Shown here: positions 44,937 through 54,370 of the stretch, piece after piece | How the letters are laid out: the number at the start of each line of letters is the position of its first letter | Position numbering within the stretch: the stretch's first letter is position 1 | Assembly: GCF_014207705.1 (NCBI RefSeq) | Contig: NZ_JACHIU010000001.1 | Location: 1,178,001-1,242,000, forward strand | Length of the DNA: 64,000 nt | Direction: 5' to 3' | From: Sphaerisporangium rubeum | GTDB taxonomy: Bacteria > Actinomycetota > Actinomycetes > Streptosporangiales > Streptosporangiaceae | The notes under the pieces: generated by a model | Seen by the model: the letters and a program-made list of their open reading frames with translations, nothing else | What the model was told of the DNA's origin: nothing | The model's database searches: none | Made by a program: the position numbers and the translations under genes

Positions 44937-46214
44937 GTGCGACGACCCTTCCTGCATCTTCTTACGGCGGCGGTGCTGGCCGCCGGACTCGGCGCGGTGG
45001 CCGTTCCGGCTCAGGCGTCGGCCGGCCCGAGCGACGGGGGTGACCGGTTCAAGCGGGTCGCCTACTTCATCCAGTGGGGAATCTACGGACGGAACTACCA
45101 CGTCAGGGATATGGACGTGAGTGGTGCGGCCAAGAAGCTCACGCACGTCAACTACGCGTTCGGGAACGTCGGGGCGGAGGGGACGTGTGTCTCGTTCGAC
45201 GCCTGGGCCGACTGGCAGCGGCCGGTACCCGCCGAGCAGAGTGTGGACGGGGTCGCGGACGCTCCGGGTCAGGCGCTGAACGGGAACCTCAACCAGCTCA
45301 AGAAGCTCAAGGCCAAGTATCCGAAGCTCAAGGTGCTGATCTCGCTCGGCGGATGGACGGGGTCGAAGAACTTCTCGGACGCGGTGCTGACGGCCGAGGC
45401 GCGCGGCAGGCTGGCGGCGTCCTGTGTGGATCTCTGGCTGAAGGGGAACCTGCCGGGGCTTCCCGCGGGGGCCGGCGCGGGGGTGTTTGACGGGATCGAC
45501 CTGGACTGGGAGTGGCCGGGGTCGGACGGGGACGTCGGCAACGTCATCAGGCCGGAGGACAAGCGGAACTTCACGTTGTTCGTGACCGAGCTGCGGCGGC
45601 AGATGCGGGCCTTCGACGCCAAGGCGCAGCTCACTGCGTTCCTGCCGGCCGCCGAGGCGAAGATCGACGCGGGGTTCGAGGTGCGGCAGGTGTTCGGTCA
45701 GCTCGACTTCGCCACCGTGCAGGGGTATGACCTGCACGGCACGTGGGAGAGCCGTACGGGGCACAACGGGAACCTGTTCACCGATCGCAGGGATCCGAAT
45801 CCGGTGAGGTACAGCGTGGACGCGACGGTGAAGGCGTATCTCACGCGGGGAGCGCCGGCGAAGAAGATCGTCGTGGGGGTGCCGGCGTACGGTCAGGGCT
45901 GGACCGGGGTGGGGCCGGTGGCGCATGGGCTGTACCAGGCGGCGGCGGGGCCGGCGCCGGGGACGTGGGCCGCGGGGAACGAGGACTACAAGGTGCTCGC
46001 CGGCAAGCCGGGCCGGCGTTACCACGACGTGCTGACCGGCACGCAGTGGCTGTACGACGGTAACGAGTTCTGGTCGTACGACGACCCGGCGACCCTGGTG
46101 GCCAAGGCGGCGTACATCAGGTTGCACGGGCTCGGTGGGTCGATGATGTGGTCGATCGACGGGGACGACGGCAAGGCGTCGCTCACATCGGCCCTGTACA
46201 GCGTGCTGCGCTGA
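44937..46214 (+). CDS. secreted GH18 chitinase
   Basis: 425 aa. A Sec signal, RRPFLHLLTAAVLAAGLGAV, ends at AQA. The catalytic GH18 domain has KVLISLGGWTGSKNF and the DxxDxDxE motif FDGIDLDWEWPGSD with the catalytic Glu. Further conserved blocks are VQGYDLHGTWE and a C-terminal GGSMMWSIDGDD. It hydrolyses chitin outside the cell; no separate chitin-binding domain is visible. Start GTG 44937 is preferred because GGAG lies 6 nt upstream and it leaves a compact signal; ATG 44931 overlaps the Shine-Dalgarno spacing. A strong terminator follows. Confidence 0.92.
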   Translation: MRRPFLHLLTAAVLAAGLGAVAVPAQASAGPSDGGDRFKRVAYFIQWGIYGRNYHVRDMDVSGAAKKLTHVNYAFGNVGAEGTCVSFDAWADWQRPVPAEQSVDGVADAPGQALNGNLNQLKKLKAKYPKLKVLISLGGWTGSKNFSDAVLTAEARGRLAASCVDLWLKGNLPGLPAGAGAGVFDGIDLDWEWPGSDGDVGNVIRPEDKRNFTLFVTELRRQMRAFDAKAQLTAFLPAAEAKIDAGFEVRQVFGQLDFATVQGYDLHGTWESRTGHNGNLFTDRRDPNPVRYSVDATVKAYLTRGAPAKKIVVGVPAYGQGWTGVGPVAHGLYQAAAGPAPGTWAAGNEDYKVLAGKPGRRYHDVLTGTQWLYDGNEFWSYDDPATLVAKAAYIRLHGLGGSMMWSIDGDDGKASLTSALYSVLR

Positions 46215-46223
46215 CGGATTTCG

Positions 46224-46269
46224 CGAGGTGTGGCCCGCCGGGCCGGACGAGCCGGCGGGCCACACCTCG
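46224..46269 (+). terminator. intrinsic terminator after chitinase
   Basis: An 18-bp perfect stem (46224-46241 with 46252-46269, CGAGGTGTGGCCCGCCGG and its complement) with a 10-nt loop, followed by TTT. It lies 9 bp after the chitinase stop. Confidence 0.9.
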
Positions 46270-46350
46270 TTTCCCGAAAGGTTGAGAAGGGTTTGGGACG
46301 GGCAGTGCGGGCTATGGGCAGGTGGTAGGAAAGCACGCAAGGGGGGAAGA

Positions 46351-47211
46351 GTGGGGACTCCCTGGGGTGGAACGGTCAGCGTGGTCATCGCCACCAGGGA
46401 CCGGCGCACGGAACTGCTGAGGACGCTGAAGCGGCTGACGGATCTTCCGGAACGGCCGCATGTGATCGTGGTGGACAACGGCTCGCTGGACGGGACTCCG
46501 GACGATGTGGCGGAGCGGTTCCCCGGCGTCGAGCTGATCAGGCTGGGACGCAATCACGGCGCCGCCGCGCGCAATGTCGGGGTACAGGCGGCCACCACGC
46601 CGTATGTGGCGTTCTGTGATGACGACTCCTGGTGGGAGCCGGGGTCGCTGGACAAGGCGGCGATGCTCTTCGACGCCGAGCCGCGGCTCGGGTTGATCGC
46701 GGCGCGGCTGCTGGTGGGACGTGCGCGTGCGTCGGATCCGGTCAACGACGACCTCGGTGACGGGTCGCCGGTGATGGGGTTCCTGGCGTGCGGCGCGATC
46801 GTGCGGCGGCAGGCGTTCCTTGAGGCCGGCGGGTTCAACGACCTGCTGTTCTTCGCCGGTGAGGAGCAGCTCGTGGCGTACGACCTGGCGGCGCTCGGGT
46901 GGGAGCGCAGGTATGTGCCGGAGGTGGTGGCGGTGCACGAGCCCTCGAAGCGGCGTCCGGTGGCGTCCGGCAGGCGGCGGCTGGAGCTGCGCAACGCGTT
47001 GCTGACGGCGTGGTTGCGGCGGCCCGGCCGGGTCGCGCTGCGGGAGACGCTACGGGTCGCGGGCCGTATGTGGGCCGATCCGGACGCGCGGTCGGCGATG
47101 CTGAGCGCGCTCAGGCGACTGCCGCACGCGATCTCGGCGCGACGGCGCCTGCCTGGAGAGGTCGAGTCGGAGGTGCGGCGCGCGGAGACGGCCGGCCGGG
47201 ACGGCGGATAG
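46351..47211 (+). CDS. family 2 glycosyltransferase
   Basis: 286 aa. GT-A fold with SVVIATRDRRTELLRTLKRL at the N-terminus, VVDNGSLDGT, and the metal-binding FCDDDSWWEPG. A later GGFNDLLFFAGEEQLVAYDLA matches the acceptor-site region. No transmembrane segments, so it is probably peripheral. GTG 46351 follows GGGGGGAAGA. It transfers a sugar to an unknown acceptor; no polysaccharide cluster surrounds it. Confidence 0.88.
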   Translation: MGTPWGGTVSVVIATRDRRTELLRTLKRLTDLPERPHVIVVDNGSLDGTPDDVAERFPGVELIRLGRNHGAAARNVGVQAATTPYVAFCDDDSWWEPGSLDKAAMLFDAEPRLGLIAARLLVGRARASDPVNDDLGDGSPVMGFLACGAIVRRQAFLEAGGFNDLLFFAGEEQLVAYDLAALGWERRYVPEVVAVHEPSKRRPVASGRRRLELRNALLTAWLRRPGRVALRETLRVAGRMWADPDARSAMLSALRRLPHAISARRRLPGEVESEVRRAETAGRDGG

Positions 47212-47266
47212 CGGGTCTGGCCAGGGGGGGTGTCAGGTTTTCCCTGGTCAGGTGGATTATGGGGAC

Positions 47267-47710
47267 ATGGAGCATTCGGGGGACGGCTGCGTGTTCTGCG
47301 AGGTGGCTTCCGGAACGGCGGAGGTCAGCCTGGTGTGGCAGGACGACGGCCTCATGGTGGTGATGGACTCTCATCCGGTGAATCCCGGCCACACGCTGGT
47401 GGTGGTGCGGCGGCACGGGTCCTCGCTCGAGGACCTGGACGACCAGCTCGGCGCGCGGCTGTGGTGTACGGCGCGGCGGGTGGCGCGGGGGTTGCGGCGT
47501 TGCGGGTTGCGGTGCGACGCGGTGAACATGCTGCTTGAGGACGTCGAGGGTTCTCATGCGCACATGCATGTGTTCCCGAGGTTCGCCGACGACGACTTCG
47601 TGATCGACGCGGACTGCGAGCCGAGGGAGCGCAGGCTGCTGGACCGTGAGGCGTGGTTGCTGCGGGAGGCCATGTCCTCGATAGGGCCGCGACTACCGAT
47701 ACGTGGATGA
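47267..47710 (+). CDS. HIT-family protein
   Basis: 147 aa. GCVFCEVASG has two Cys, MDSHPVNPGHTLVVVRRH follows, and the histidine triad is EGSHAHMHVFPRF (HxHxH). HIT proteins hydrolyse or transfer nucleotides (AMP-lysine, Ap4A-type substrates). ATG 47267 was chosen for the preceding GGGGAC. It is probably monocistronic. Confidence 0.92.
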   Translation: MEHSGDGCVFCEVASGTAEVSLVWQDDGLMVVMDSHPVNPGHTLVVVRRHGSSLEDLDDQLGARLWCTARRVARGLRRCGLRCDAVNMLLEDVEGSHAHMHVFPRFADDDFVIDADCEPRERRLLDREAWLLREAMSSIGPRLPIRG

Positions 47711-47877
47711 ATGCGTATTTTGTGGGGTTTCTTTGGGCTGTAAGAAGATAACGGGTGAGAGTGGCTATACGTGAGGTTGATGACTCGTTATCGGTACATA
47801 CCTCTTTGAGGGGTGCTCCGGGGTTATTATCAGGCCCAGTTCCCCGCGATCAAGCGGGGCCTTCGATCGGAGCAAGG

Positions 47878-48744
47878 ATGGGCGAGGTGTCCGAGCACGG
47901 CGAGGGTTGGGACTGGGCGAAGCCGAAGACCGATCCGCTTCCCCCGGAGATCGACACGACGAAGCCCAGCATCGCCAGGGTCTACGACTGGTTCCTCGGT
48001 GGGAAGGACAATTTCGCCATCGACCGCCAGGTCGCCGAGATGGCGCTGAAGATCTCCCCCGGCGCCAAGGAGGCCGGCCAGCAGAACCGTGAGTTCCTGC
48101 AGCGGGTCGTGTACCACATGGCGGCCGAGGCGGGGGTCAGGCAGTTCATCGACATCGGTTCCGGCCTTCCCACCCAGGGCAACGTGCACCAGGTGGCGCA
48201 GCAGGTGGACCCCGCGGCCAAGGTCGTCTACGTCGACAACGACCCCATGGTGCTGGTCCACGGACGAGCGCTGCTCGCGACCAACGGCAGCACGACGGTC
48301 ATCCAGGCCGACGCGCGTGAGCCGCAGGCGATCCTGGACCACGAGCAGGTGCGCGACTTCATCGACTTCAGCCAGCCGGTGGGGCTGCTGCTGCTGAGCA
48401 TCCTGCACCACCTGAACGACGCCGAGGACCCGAAGGGGGTGGCCGCCACGCTGCGCGCGCCGCTGGTGTCCGGCAGCTTCGTGGCGGTGTCGCACTTCTG
48501 CAACCCCGGTGACGTGGACCCCGCGGCGTCCCAGCAGGCCGCGACGGTCGAGAAGGTCTTCAACGAGAACCTCGGCACCGGCCGCTGGCGCACCCGCGAG
48601 GAGATCACCGAGTACTTCGGCGACTTCGAGGTCCTCGAACCGGGACTCGTGCCGCTTCCCGAGTGGCGTGCCGAGCCGGACCTCGCGGTCAGGAACGCGC
48701 TGCTGTACCACACGTACTACGGCGGACTGGCGCGTAAGGCCTAG
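47878..48744 (+). CDS. SAM-dependent methyltransferase, DUF574/PF04672 type
   Basis: 288 aa. [21 protein letters not shown] is the family hallmark, followed by motif [30 protein letters not shown] and the SFVAVSHF segment. The actinomycete-specific family is abundant and its substrates are mostly unknown. ATG 47878 follows GGAGCAAGG. The last 4 bp overlap the convergent alcohol dehydrogenase gene. Confidence 0.9.
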   Translation: MGEVSEHGEGWDWAKPKTDPLPPEIDTTKPSIARVYDWFLGGKDNFAIDRQVAEMALKISPGAKEAGQQNREFLQRVVYHMAAEAGVRQFIDIGSGLPTQGNVHQVAQQVDPAAKVVYVDNDPMVLVHGRALLATNGSTTVIQADAREPQAILDHEQVRDFIDFSQPVGLLLLSILHHLNDAEDPKGVAATLRAPLVSGSFVAVSHFCNPGDVDPAASQQAATVEKVFNENLGTGRWRTREEITEYFGDFEVLEPGLVPLPEWRAEPDLAVRNALLYHTYYGGLARKA

Positions 48745-49751
48745 CCGCCGATCCGCAGCACCGCTGCGCCGTTCACCCGGTCGGCCGCCAGGTCCGCGAG
48801 GGCCTCGTCGGCGCGGTCGAACGGGTACGGCGTCGTGGTGACGGCCGGCGGGTGCCGGACGGCCAGGCCGAGGAAGGCCTGGCCGTCGGCGCGGGTGTTG
48901 GCGGTGACGCTGCGCAGGGTGCGTTCGTAGAACAGGTCGCTTTCGTAGTTCAGCACCGGGATGTCGCTGAGGTGGATGCCGGCGACGGCCAGCGTGCCGC
49001 CGCGGTCCAGGGCCCGCAGTGCCACCGGCACGAGGTCGCCTACCGGTGCGAACAGGACGGCGGCGTCCAGCGGCTCGGGTGGGGAGTCGTCGGCGTCGCC
49101 GGCCGAGGCGGCGCCGAGTTCGAGCGCCAGCTCACGGGCCTTGGCCGAACGGGTGAGCACGTGCACCGTGGCGCCTTGCGCCATCGCGACCTGCGCGGTG
49201 AGGTGCGCGGAGGCGCCGAAGCCGTACACGCCGAGCCGGCCGCCTCGCGGAAGGTCGGCGCGCACCAAGGCGCGGTAGCCGATGATGCCGGCGCACAGCA
49301 AAGGGGCCAGCGCGTCGGCGGGGCCCTCCGGCAGCGGGTAGACGTAGTCCTCGCGCGCGGTGACGAACTCGGCGTAGCCGCCGTCGACGTCCCAGCCGGT
49401 GTACCGCGAGTAAGGACACAGGTTCTCGGTGCCGCGCCGGCAGTACCGGCACTCGCCGCACGTGGAGTGCAGCCACGGCACGCCGACGCGCGTGCCGAGC
49501 GGAAGCCGGGTGCCGAGGCCGTGCGCGACCACGCGGCCCACCACCTCGTGGCCGGGTACGGTGCCGCGACGGCGCGGCGGCAGGTCGCCTTCGGCCAGGT
49601 GCAGGTCGGTGCGGCAGACCGCGCACACCTCGACCCTCACCAGCACCTCACCCGCCTCGGGGCCGGGGACGGGGAGCCGTACCCGCTTGAGGGGGCCGGT
49701 GCGCATGGGGCCGGGGTCGGTCACGACCCACGCGGTCATCGTGTCCGCCAT
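48741..49751 (-). CDS. zinc-dependent alcohol dehydrogenase
   Basis: 336 aa medium-chain dehydrogenase. Catalytic zinc ligands lie in [11 protein letters not shown] and VPGHEVVG. Structural zinc cysteines are in [17 protein letters not shown]. The cofactor fold is [27 protein letters not shown] is typical of the group that includes AdhP-like enzymes. Start ATG 49751 is used; MTAW at 49739 is possible. The aldose 1-epimerase gene lies 24 bp upstream on the same strand, so an operon is likely. Confidence 0.9.
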   Translation of the reverse strand: MADTMTAWVVTDPGPMRTGPLKRVRLPVPGPEAGEVLVRVEVCAVCRTDLHLAEGDLPPRRRGTVPGHEVVGRVVAHGLGTRLPLGTRVGVPWLHSTCGECRYCRRGTENLCPYSRYTGWDVDGGYAEFVTAREDYVYPLPEGPADALAPLLCAGIIGYRALVRADLPRGGRLGVYGFGASAHLTAQVAMAQGATVHVLTRSAKARELALELGAASAGDADDSPPEPLDAAVLFAPVGDLVPVALRALDRGGTLAVAGIHLSDIPVLNYESDLFYERTLRSVTANTRADGQAFLGLAVRHPPAVTTTPYPFDRADEALADLAADRVNGAAVLRIGG

Positions 49752-49775
49752 GACTCCATGATCACACGGGCCGGG

Positions 49776-50684
49776 TCACAGGGGACGGATACCCCACCGG
49801 TGGCCGGTCCGCGTCCCCGGCGCGATCCTGATGACGTCCTCACCGGTGCGGAAGGCGTTCGGGGGACAGCTCATCGGCTCGACCGCGAGGCCCGCGCGGC
49901 GGTACGGCCCCGGCAGCGCGTCGCCGGTGAAGAGCTGGAGCCAGCGGACCCCCTCGCCGGCCCACAGCTCCACGCCGTGCGACCCGCCGGTGAGGCGGAC
50001 CCGCACCACCCCGTCGGGGCCGGGGGTGAGGCCGGTGAACGCCGTGTCCAGGGCCGTGCCGCCGACGGGCCGCGGGGTGCGGAAGTCGTACGGCGTGCCG
50101 TCGACGTCGTGGCCCGCGACGGGGATCTTGCGTTCGTCCACCGACAGCCACCGGGACGCCGGCAGCTCCAGCACGGCGTCGTCCACCGGGCCGCCGAGGG
50201 TGAGGTAGGGGTGCGCGCCGAAGCCGTACGGCGCGTCGGAGCCGCCGAGGTTGTGCGCGTCGAACTCCACGGTCAGGCCGGACGGGTCCAGGGTGTAGGT
50301 CACCCCGAGGTCCAGGATGTGCGGGTAGCCGGGCTGGGGGAACAGCCGCAGGCCGAGCCGGATCGACGACTCCTCGTGGGTCTCGGCGCGCCACGGCAGG
50401 GTGCGGGTCAGGCCGTGCGAGGCGTTGCCGAACTTCGGCTCGGTGATCGCCAGTTGCCGGGTCTGGCCGTCGAAGTCGTATTTCCCGTCCTCGATGCGGT
50501 TCGGCCACGGCAGCAGCGGCAGGCCCGCCGAGCCGAACGGCGTCTCGCTCTCGCCGTACCCGAGGACAAGGGGCCGTCCCTCGTGGGTGAGCTCACGCAG
50601 ACCCGCTCCGACCTCGGTGACCACGGCACGCAGGCCGCCGGCCGTGATGGTGTGCTGTGTGCCGGTAGGCGCGATGATCGTCAT
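49776..50684 (-). CDS. aldose 1-epimerase family protein
   Basis: 302 aa galactose-mutarotase fold. LPLLPWPNRIEDGKYDFDG, FGNASHGLTRTLPW (catalytic His), LTVEFDAHNLGGSDAPYGFGAHPYL (second His) and the late GLAVEPMSCPPNAFRTG with the catalytic Glu are all present. It interconverts sugar anomers. ATG 50684 was chosen as the start of the fold; the Shine-Dalgarno is weak. It is co-directional with the alcohol dehydrogenase. Confidence 0.9.
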   Translation of the reverse strand: MTIIAPTGTQHTITAGGLRAVVTEVGAGLRELTHEGRPLVLGYGESETPFGSAGLPLLPWPNRIEDGKYDFDGQTRQLAITEPKFGNASHGLTRTLPWRAETHEESSIRLGLRLFPQPGYPHILDLGVTYTLDPSGLTVEFDAHNLGGSDAPYGFGAHPYLTLGGPVDDAVLELPASRWLSVDERKIPVAGHDVDGTPYDFRTPRPVGGTALDTAFTGLTPGPDGVVRVRLTGGSHGVELWAGEGVRWLQLFTGDALPGPYRRAGLAVEPMSCPPNAFRTGEDVIRIAPGTRTGHRWGIRPL

Positions 50685-50869
50685 CAGGCAATTCAACACC
50701 ACAGGGTCCGGACGAACGTTCCAGGTTACCCGGCGTCGATGTGGATAGATCACCATCCGGGGACGATGCCGGACCTAGGGGGACCTACGCGATCACATGT
50801 GGGGCGGTGCTGGGGTGACCGATGTGGGGGGACGGGTGTTCACCTGGAAGGAGCACGGCTGGAGGCGAC

Positions 50870-51172
50870 GTGGACGCGATGACGACGCGAGCGCTGGGTG
50901 ACGAGGGCGGGGAGCCGCAGGAGCCCGGGGAGCGGGCCAAGCTGTCGAGGCTGCGTGACTCGCTGGAGCGGCTCGGCATGCGGGCCGACCTGCACGAGGA
51001 GATGCCGGCCCTGACGGTGCGCTGCCCCGGCGCCGGGCCGCCGGTGTGGGTGTTCGTCGGGTACGGCGGGGGCTACTTCTCGTGGCAGTCCGCCGAGAAG
51101 CGGCACCCGGTGGGGGACGTGCCGGGGGCCGCCGTGGCGCTCGCCGAGTACGTCACCGGCAGAGTGTTCTGA
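50870..51172 (+). CDS. hypothetical small actinobacterial protein
   Basis: 100 aa, not assigned. It has an N-terminal charged helix (GERAKLSRLRDSLERLGMRADL), then VRCPGAGPPVWVFVGYGGGYFSWQSAEKRHPV and GAAVALAEYVTGRVF. I recall similar short proteins in actinomycetes without a function. GTG 50870 follows GGAGG by 4 nt; ATG 50879 is too far. No partner is obvious. Confidence 0.65.
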   Translation: MDAMTTRALGDEGGEPQEPGERAKLSRLRDSLERLGMRADLHEEMPALTVRCPGAGPPVWVFVGYGGGYFSWQSAEKRHPVGDVPGAAVALAEYVTGRVF

Positions 51173-51279
51173 ACCGGTCCTGATGGCGTCCGTCCCTGAC
51201 GCCGTCGCCGGCCGGGACGCGACTGAACAGGACACGGTCATCCCGGTCGGCGACCTGTGTGAACGTCATCGGCCACAAG

Positions 51280-51288
51280 TTGTCCACA
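51280..51288 (+). promoter_or_regulatory. single DnaA-box match upstream of recQ
   Basis: TTGTCCACA matches the actinomycete DnaA box exactly and lies 51 bp before recQ. It is a single copy, so not an origin. It may be chance; similar near-matches occur inside genes. Confidence 0.3.
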
Positions 51289-51327
51289 GGTCACTCGCGA
51301 GCCCCGGCGTAACTCTCGCGGTCCTCA

Positions 51328-51333
51328 TAGAAT
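51328..51333 (+). promoter_or_regulatory. -10 box of a probably leaderless recQ promoter
   Basis: TAGAAT lies 6 nt before the recQ GTG, and no Shine-Dalgarno is present in between. The geometry predicts that transcription starts at the GTG. No clear -35 is visible. Confidence 0.4.
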
Positions 51334-51339
51334 CGGCCG

Positions 51340-53406
51340 GTGAGCACCCCCGAGGACGATTTCCCGTTTCCCGACTGGGACGACGCTCCGCTGCCGGAGG
51401 AGTCGTGGCAGGCGGACGACGACTGGCACGACGACGGCCCGGCGGCCACACCGGCCGCGCTCTCCGGGCCGGGGGTGTACGAAGAGCTGTTCGGCGGCCG
51501 GGACGCGCCGCGTGACGCCATCGGGGTGCTGCGGCGGGTCTTCGGCTACAGCGACTTCCGCGGCAGCCAGCAGGAGATCATCGACCACCTGGTGGACGGC
51601 GGGGACGCGCTGGTGCTCATGCCGACCGGTGGCGGCAAGTCGCTGTGCTACCAGATCCCCGCGCTGGTGCGGCAAGGCACCGGGGTGGTGGTGTCGCCGC
51701 TCATCGCGCTCATGCAGGACCAGGTCGACGCGCTGAACGCCGTCGGGGTGCGGGCCGGGTTCCTCAACTCCACGCAGGACCCCGAGACGCGGCGGGTCGT
51801 CGAGGCCGCGTTCGTCGCCGGAGAGCTCGACCTGCTGTACCTCGCGCCGGAGCGGCTGCGCACCGAGGCGACGGCGCGCATGCTTGACCGGGGTGAGGTG
51901 TCGCTGTTCGCCATCGACGAGGCGCACTGCGTGGCGCAGTGGGGCCACGACTTCCGGCCCGACTACCTGGCGCTGTCCGCGCTGCACGAGCGCTGGCCCG
52001 CGGTGCCGCGGGTCGCGCTGACGGCCACCGCGACCGAGGCGACCCGGGCCGAGATCGCGACCCGGCTCAAGCTGGAGGACGCACGCCACTTCGTCGCCGA
52101 TTTCGACCGGCCCAACATCCAGTACCGCATCGTCCCCAAGAACGAGCCGAAGCGGCAGCTTCTGAAACTGCTGCGCACCGAGCACGAGGGGGACGCCGGC
52201 ATCGTCTACTGCCTGTCGCGCACCTCGGTCGACAAGACGGCGCAGTTCCTGGTGGACAACGGCATCCAGGCCCTGCCGTACCACGCCGGCCTCGACGCCG
52301 CCACGCGCGCCGCCAACCAGTCGCGTTTCCTGCGTGAGGACGGCATCGTGATGGTGGCCACCATCGCGTTCGGCATGGGGGTCGACAAACCCGACGTGCG
52401 TTTCGTCGCACACCTCGACCTGCCGAGGTCCGTCGAGGGCTACTACCAGGAGACCGGCCGCGCCGGCCGCGACGGTCTGCCGTCCACCGCGTGGCTGGCG
52501 TACGGCCTGCAGGACGTCGTGCAGCAGCGGCGGCTCATCGACACCTCCGAAGGCGACGCCGCGCACCGCCGCCGCCTCGCCGTCCACCTGGACGCCATGC
52601 TGGCCCTGTGCGAGACCGTCGAGTGCCGCAGAGCCGGCCTGCTGGCCTACTTCGGCCAGAAAGTCGAAGGTTCCTGCGGCAACTGCGACACGTGCCTGAA
52701 CCCGCCGAAGTCGTGGGACGGCACGATCGCCGCGCAGAAACTGCTGTCCACCATCTGGCGCCTCCACCACGAACGCCGCCAGAAGTTCGGCGCCGGCCAG
52801 ATCATCGACATCTTGCTCGGCCGCCTCACCCCCAAGGTCACCCAGTTCGGCCACGACAAACTCACCGTCTTCGGCGTCGGCACCGACCTCACCGAAGCCC
52901 AATGGCGCGCGACCGTCCGCCAGCTCCTCTCCCAAGGCCTCCTCGGCGTGGAAGGCGACTACGGCACGCTGATCCTCACCGACGCCAGCCAGGAAGTCCT
53001 CGGCCGCCGCCGCCAGGTGATGCTCCGCCAGGACCCCGACCGCCTCCCCGCCACCTCCAGATCCGACTCCTCCCGTCCCCGCGCCACCGAGCCCTCCCAC
53101 ACCGACCGATCCACCCCGTCCTCTCCCAAACCCCGCCGCGCTCCGGTGGAGCTCCCCGAGCACGCCGTCCCCGTGTTCGAACGCCTCCGCGCCTGGCGCG
53201 CCGCCATGGCCCGCGAGCAGAGCGTCCCCGCGTACGTCATCTTCCACGACGCCACCCTCCGCGAGATCGCCGCCGCCGCACCCACCTCGCTCGCCGCTCT
53301 GAGCGAGGTCAACGGCGTCGGCGAAGCCAAACTGGCCAAGTACGGTGAGCAGATCCTCACCCTGCTGGCCGGCGAGGAACCCGAGGAGACCCCGGAGAAC
53401 GCCTAG
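51340..53406 (+). CDS. recQ: RecQ-type DNA helicase
   Basis: 688 aa. After an acidic N-terminal extension of about 55 residues come the helicase motifs: MPTGGGKSLCYQ (I), FAIDEAHCVAQWGHDFRPDY (II/aromatic loop), ALTATAT (III), TIAFGMGVDKPDVR (V) and YYQETGRAGRDG (VI). A zinc-binding RQC part follows (CRRAGLLAYFGQ...CGNCDTC). A Ser/Pro-rich linker precedes an HRDC domain ending LAALSEVNGVGEAKLAKYGEQIL. It unwinds DNA in recombination and repair. Codon usage turns more C-rich in the second half. Confidence 0.94.
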   Translation: MSTPEDDFPFPDWDDAPLPEESWQADDDWHDDGPAATPAALSGPGVYEELFGGRDAPRDAIGVLRRVFGYSDFRGSQQEIIDHLVDGGDALVLMPTGGGKSLCYQIPALVRQGTGVVVSPLIALMQDQVDALNAVGVRAGFLNSTQDPETRRVVEAAFVAGELDLLYLAPERLRTEATARMLDRGEVSLFAIDEAHCVAQWGHDFRPDYLALSALHERWPAVPRVALTATATEATRAEIATRLKLEDARHFVADFDRPNIQYRIVPKNEPKRQLLKLLRTEHEGDAGIVYCLSRTSVDKTAQFLVDNGIQALPYHAGLDAATRAANQSRFLREDGIVMVATIAFGMGVDKPDVRFVAHLDLPRSVEGYYQETGRAGRDGLPSTAWLAYGLQDVVQQRRLIDTSEGDAAHRRRLAVHLDAMLALCETVECRRAGLLAYFGQKVEGSCGNCDTCLNPPKSWDGTIAAQKLLSTIWRLHHERRQKFGAGQIIDILLGRLTPKVTQFGHDKLTVFGVGTDLTEAQWRATVRQLLSQGLLGVEGDYGTLILTDASQEVLGRRRQVMLRQDPDRLPATSRSDSSRPRATEPSHTDRSTPSSPKPRRAPVELPEHAVPVFERLRAWRAAMAREQSVPAYVIFHDATLREIAAAAPTSLAALSEVNGVGEAKLAKYGEQILTLLAGEEPEETPENA

Positions 53407-53465
53407 GGTGGCCGCCACCGGCGTTCGGCCGGCGTGGGTGCACGGAGTGGGGGTAGCAACACGGC

Positions 53466-54158
53466 ATGGCCGATAAATCGGGGCAGCATGAGGCCGTGGT
53501 CAGGGTGCTGCTTGATCGATACGGACGGACGTACGCTGAGGAGGCGGGGGTCGGCCTCGCCGACCGTCCTGCGGCGTTGTACCGGCTGCTGGTGGTGGCG
53601 ACGTTGCTGAGCGCGCGCATCTCGTCCGACATCGCGGTGGCGGCGGCGCGCGAGCTGTTCGAGGCGGGGTACGGCACGCCGGACGGCATGGCGGGGTCCG
53701 GGTGGCAGGACCGGGTGGACGCGCTCGGACGGGGACATTACCGGCGGTACGACGAGCGGACCGCGACCATGCTGGGGGACGGGGCCGCGCTGCTCAACGA
53801 GCGCTGGCACGGCGATCTGCGGGAACTGCGGGACGAGGGCCGGGGGGACGCCGACGCGATCAGGGGGTTGCTGACGGCTTTCCCCGGGATCGGTCCGGTG
53901 GGGGCCGACATCTTCCTGCGTGAGGTGCAGGGGGTATGGCCCCAGGTCGCGCCGTACCTGGACAGGAAGGTCCTCGACGGGGCCCGCCGACTCGGCCTGC
54001 CGCACCGCCCCGAGACCCTCGCGGCCCTGGCGGCCCGCGCCTGCTCCGACAAGTGCCTGGCCAGATTCACCGCCGCGCTGGTCCGCGTCGCACTGGACAA
54101 GCAGGCCGCCGAGAACGTGAAAGAAGAGGCCGCCGCTCAAACCGCGTCGGGGTCCTGA
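53466..54158 (+). CDS. HhH-GPD base-excision protein (endonuclease III-like)
   Basis: 230 aa. The helix-hairpin-helix with catalytic Asp reads LTAFPGIGPVGADIFLREV...PYLDRKVLDGARRLGL. The Asp is present, but the Lys of bifunctional EndoIII-type lyases is replaced (FPGIGPVGADI). The C-terminal [4Fe-4S] loop is missing (only CSDKC remains). This points to a monofunctional glycosylase or a divergent member. ATG 53466 is 59 bp after recQ, with a shared repair theme. Confidence 0.8.
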   Translation: MADKSGQHEAVVRVLLDRYGRTYAEEAGVGLADRPAALYRLLVVATLLSARISSDIAVAAARELFEAGYGTPDGMAGSGWQDRVDALGRGHYRRYDERTATMLGDGAALLNERWHGDLRELRDEGRGDADAIRGLLTAFPGIGPVGADIFLREVQGVWPQVAPYLDRKVLDGARRLGLPHRPETLAALAARACSDKCLARFTAALVRVALDKQAAENVKEEAAAQTASGS

Positions 54159-54188
54159 AGGGCCGGCGGCGCTCAGCCGGTGATTACT

Positions 54189-54197
54189 GAAAGTTTC
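54189..54197. promoter_or_regulatory. GAAAGTTTC core palindrome before the sugar dehydrogenase
   Basis: A 9-bp palindrome that matches, on the opposite strand, the core of the 17-bp site before the chitinase (44890). It lies 174 bp before the dehydrogenase ATG. Confidence 0.3.
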
Positions 54198-54370
54198 GCG
54201 TCCTCCAGGCTTCCGGGTCGGTGGGACGGTCCTGACAACGCAGGTCAGATGCGAGGCGGTCTCTCTGTGGGGAGGGACGTCGTTGCTGGGGTGGATGTCC
54301 GATATATACGGTGCGTGAATTCGGGCAACTGACGGAGTGGCGACCATTCAGATCGGCCGGGGAGTTCACG

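Noticed and set aside
51325-53418. 697-codon open frame antisense to recQ
   Set aside because: It is a shadow of recQ; repetitive charged residues and no family.
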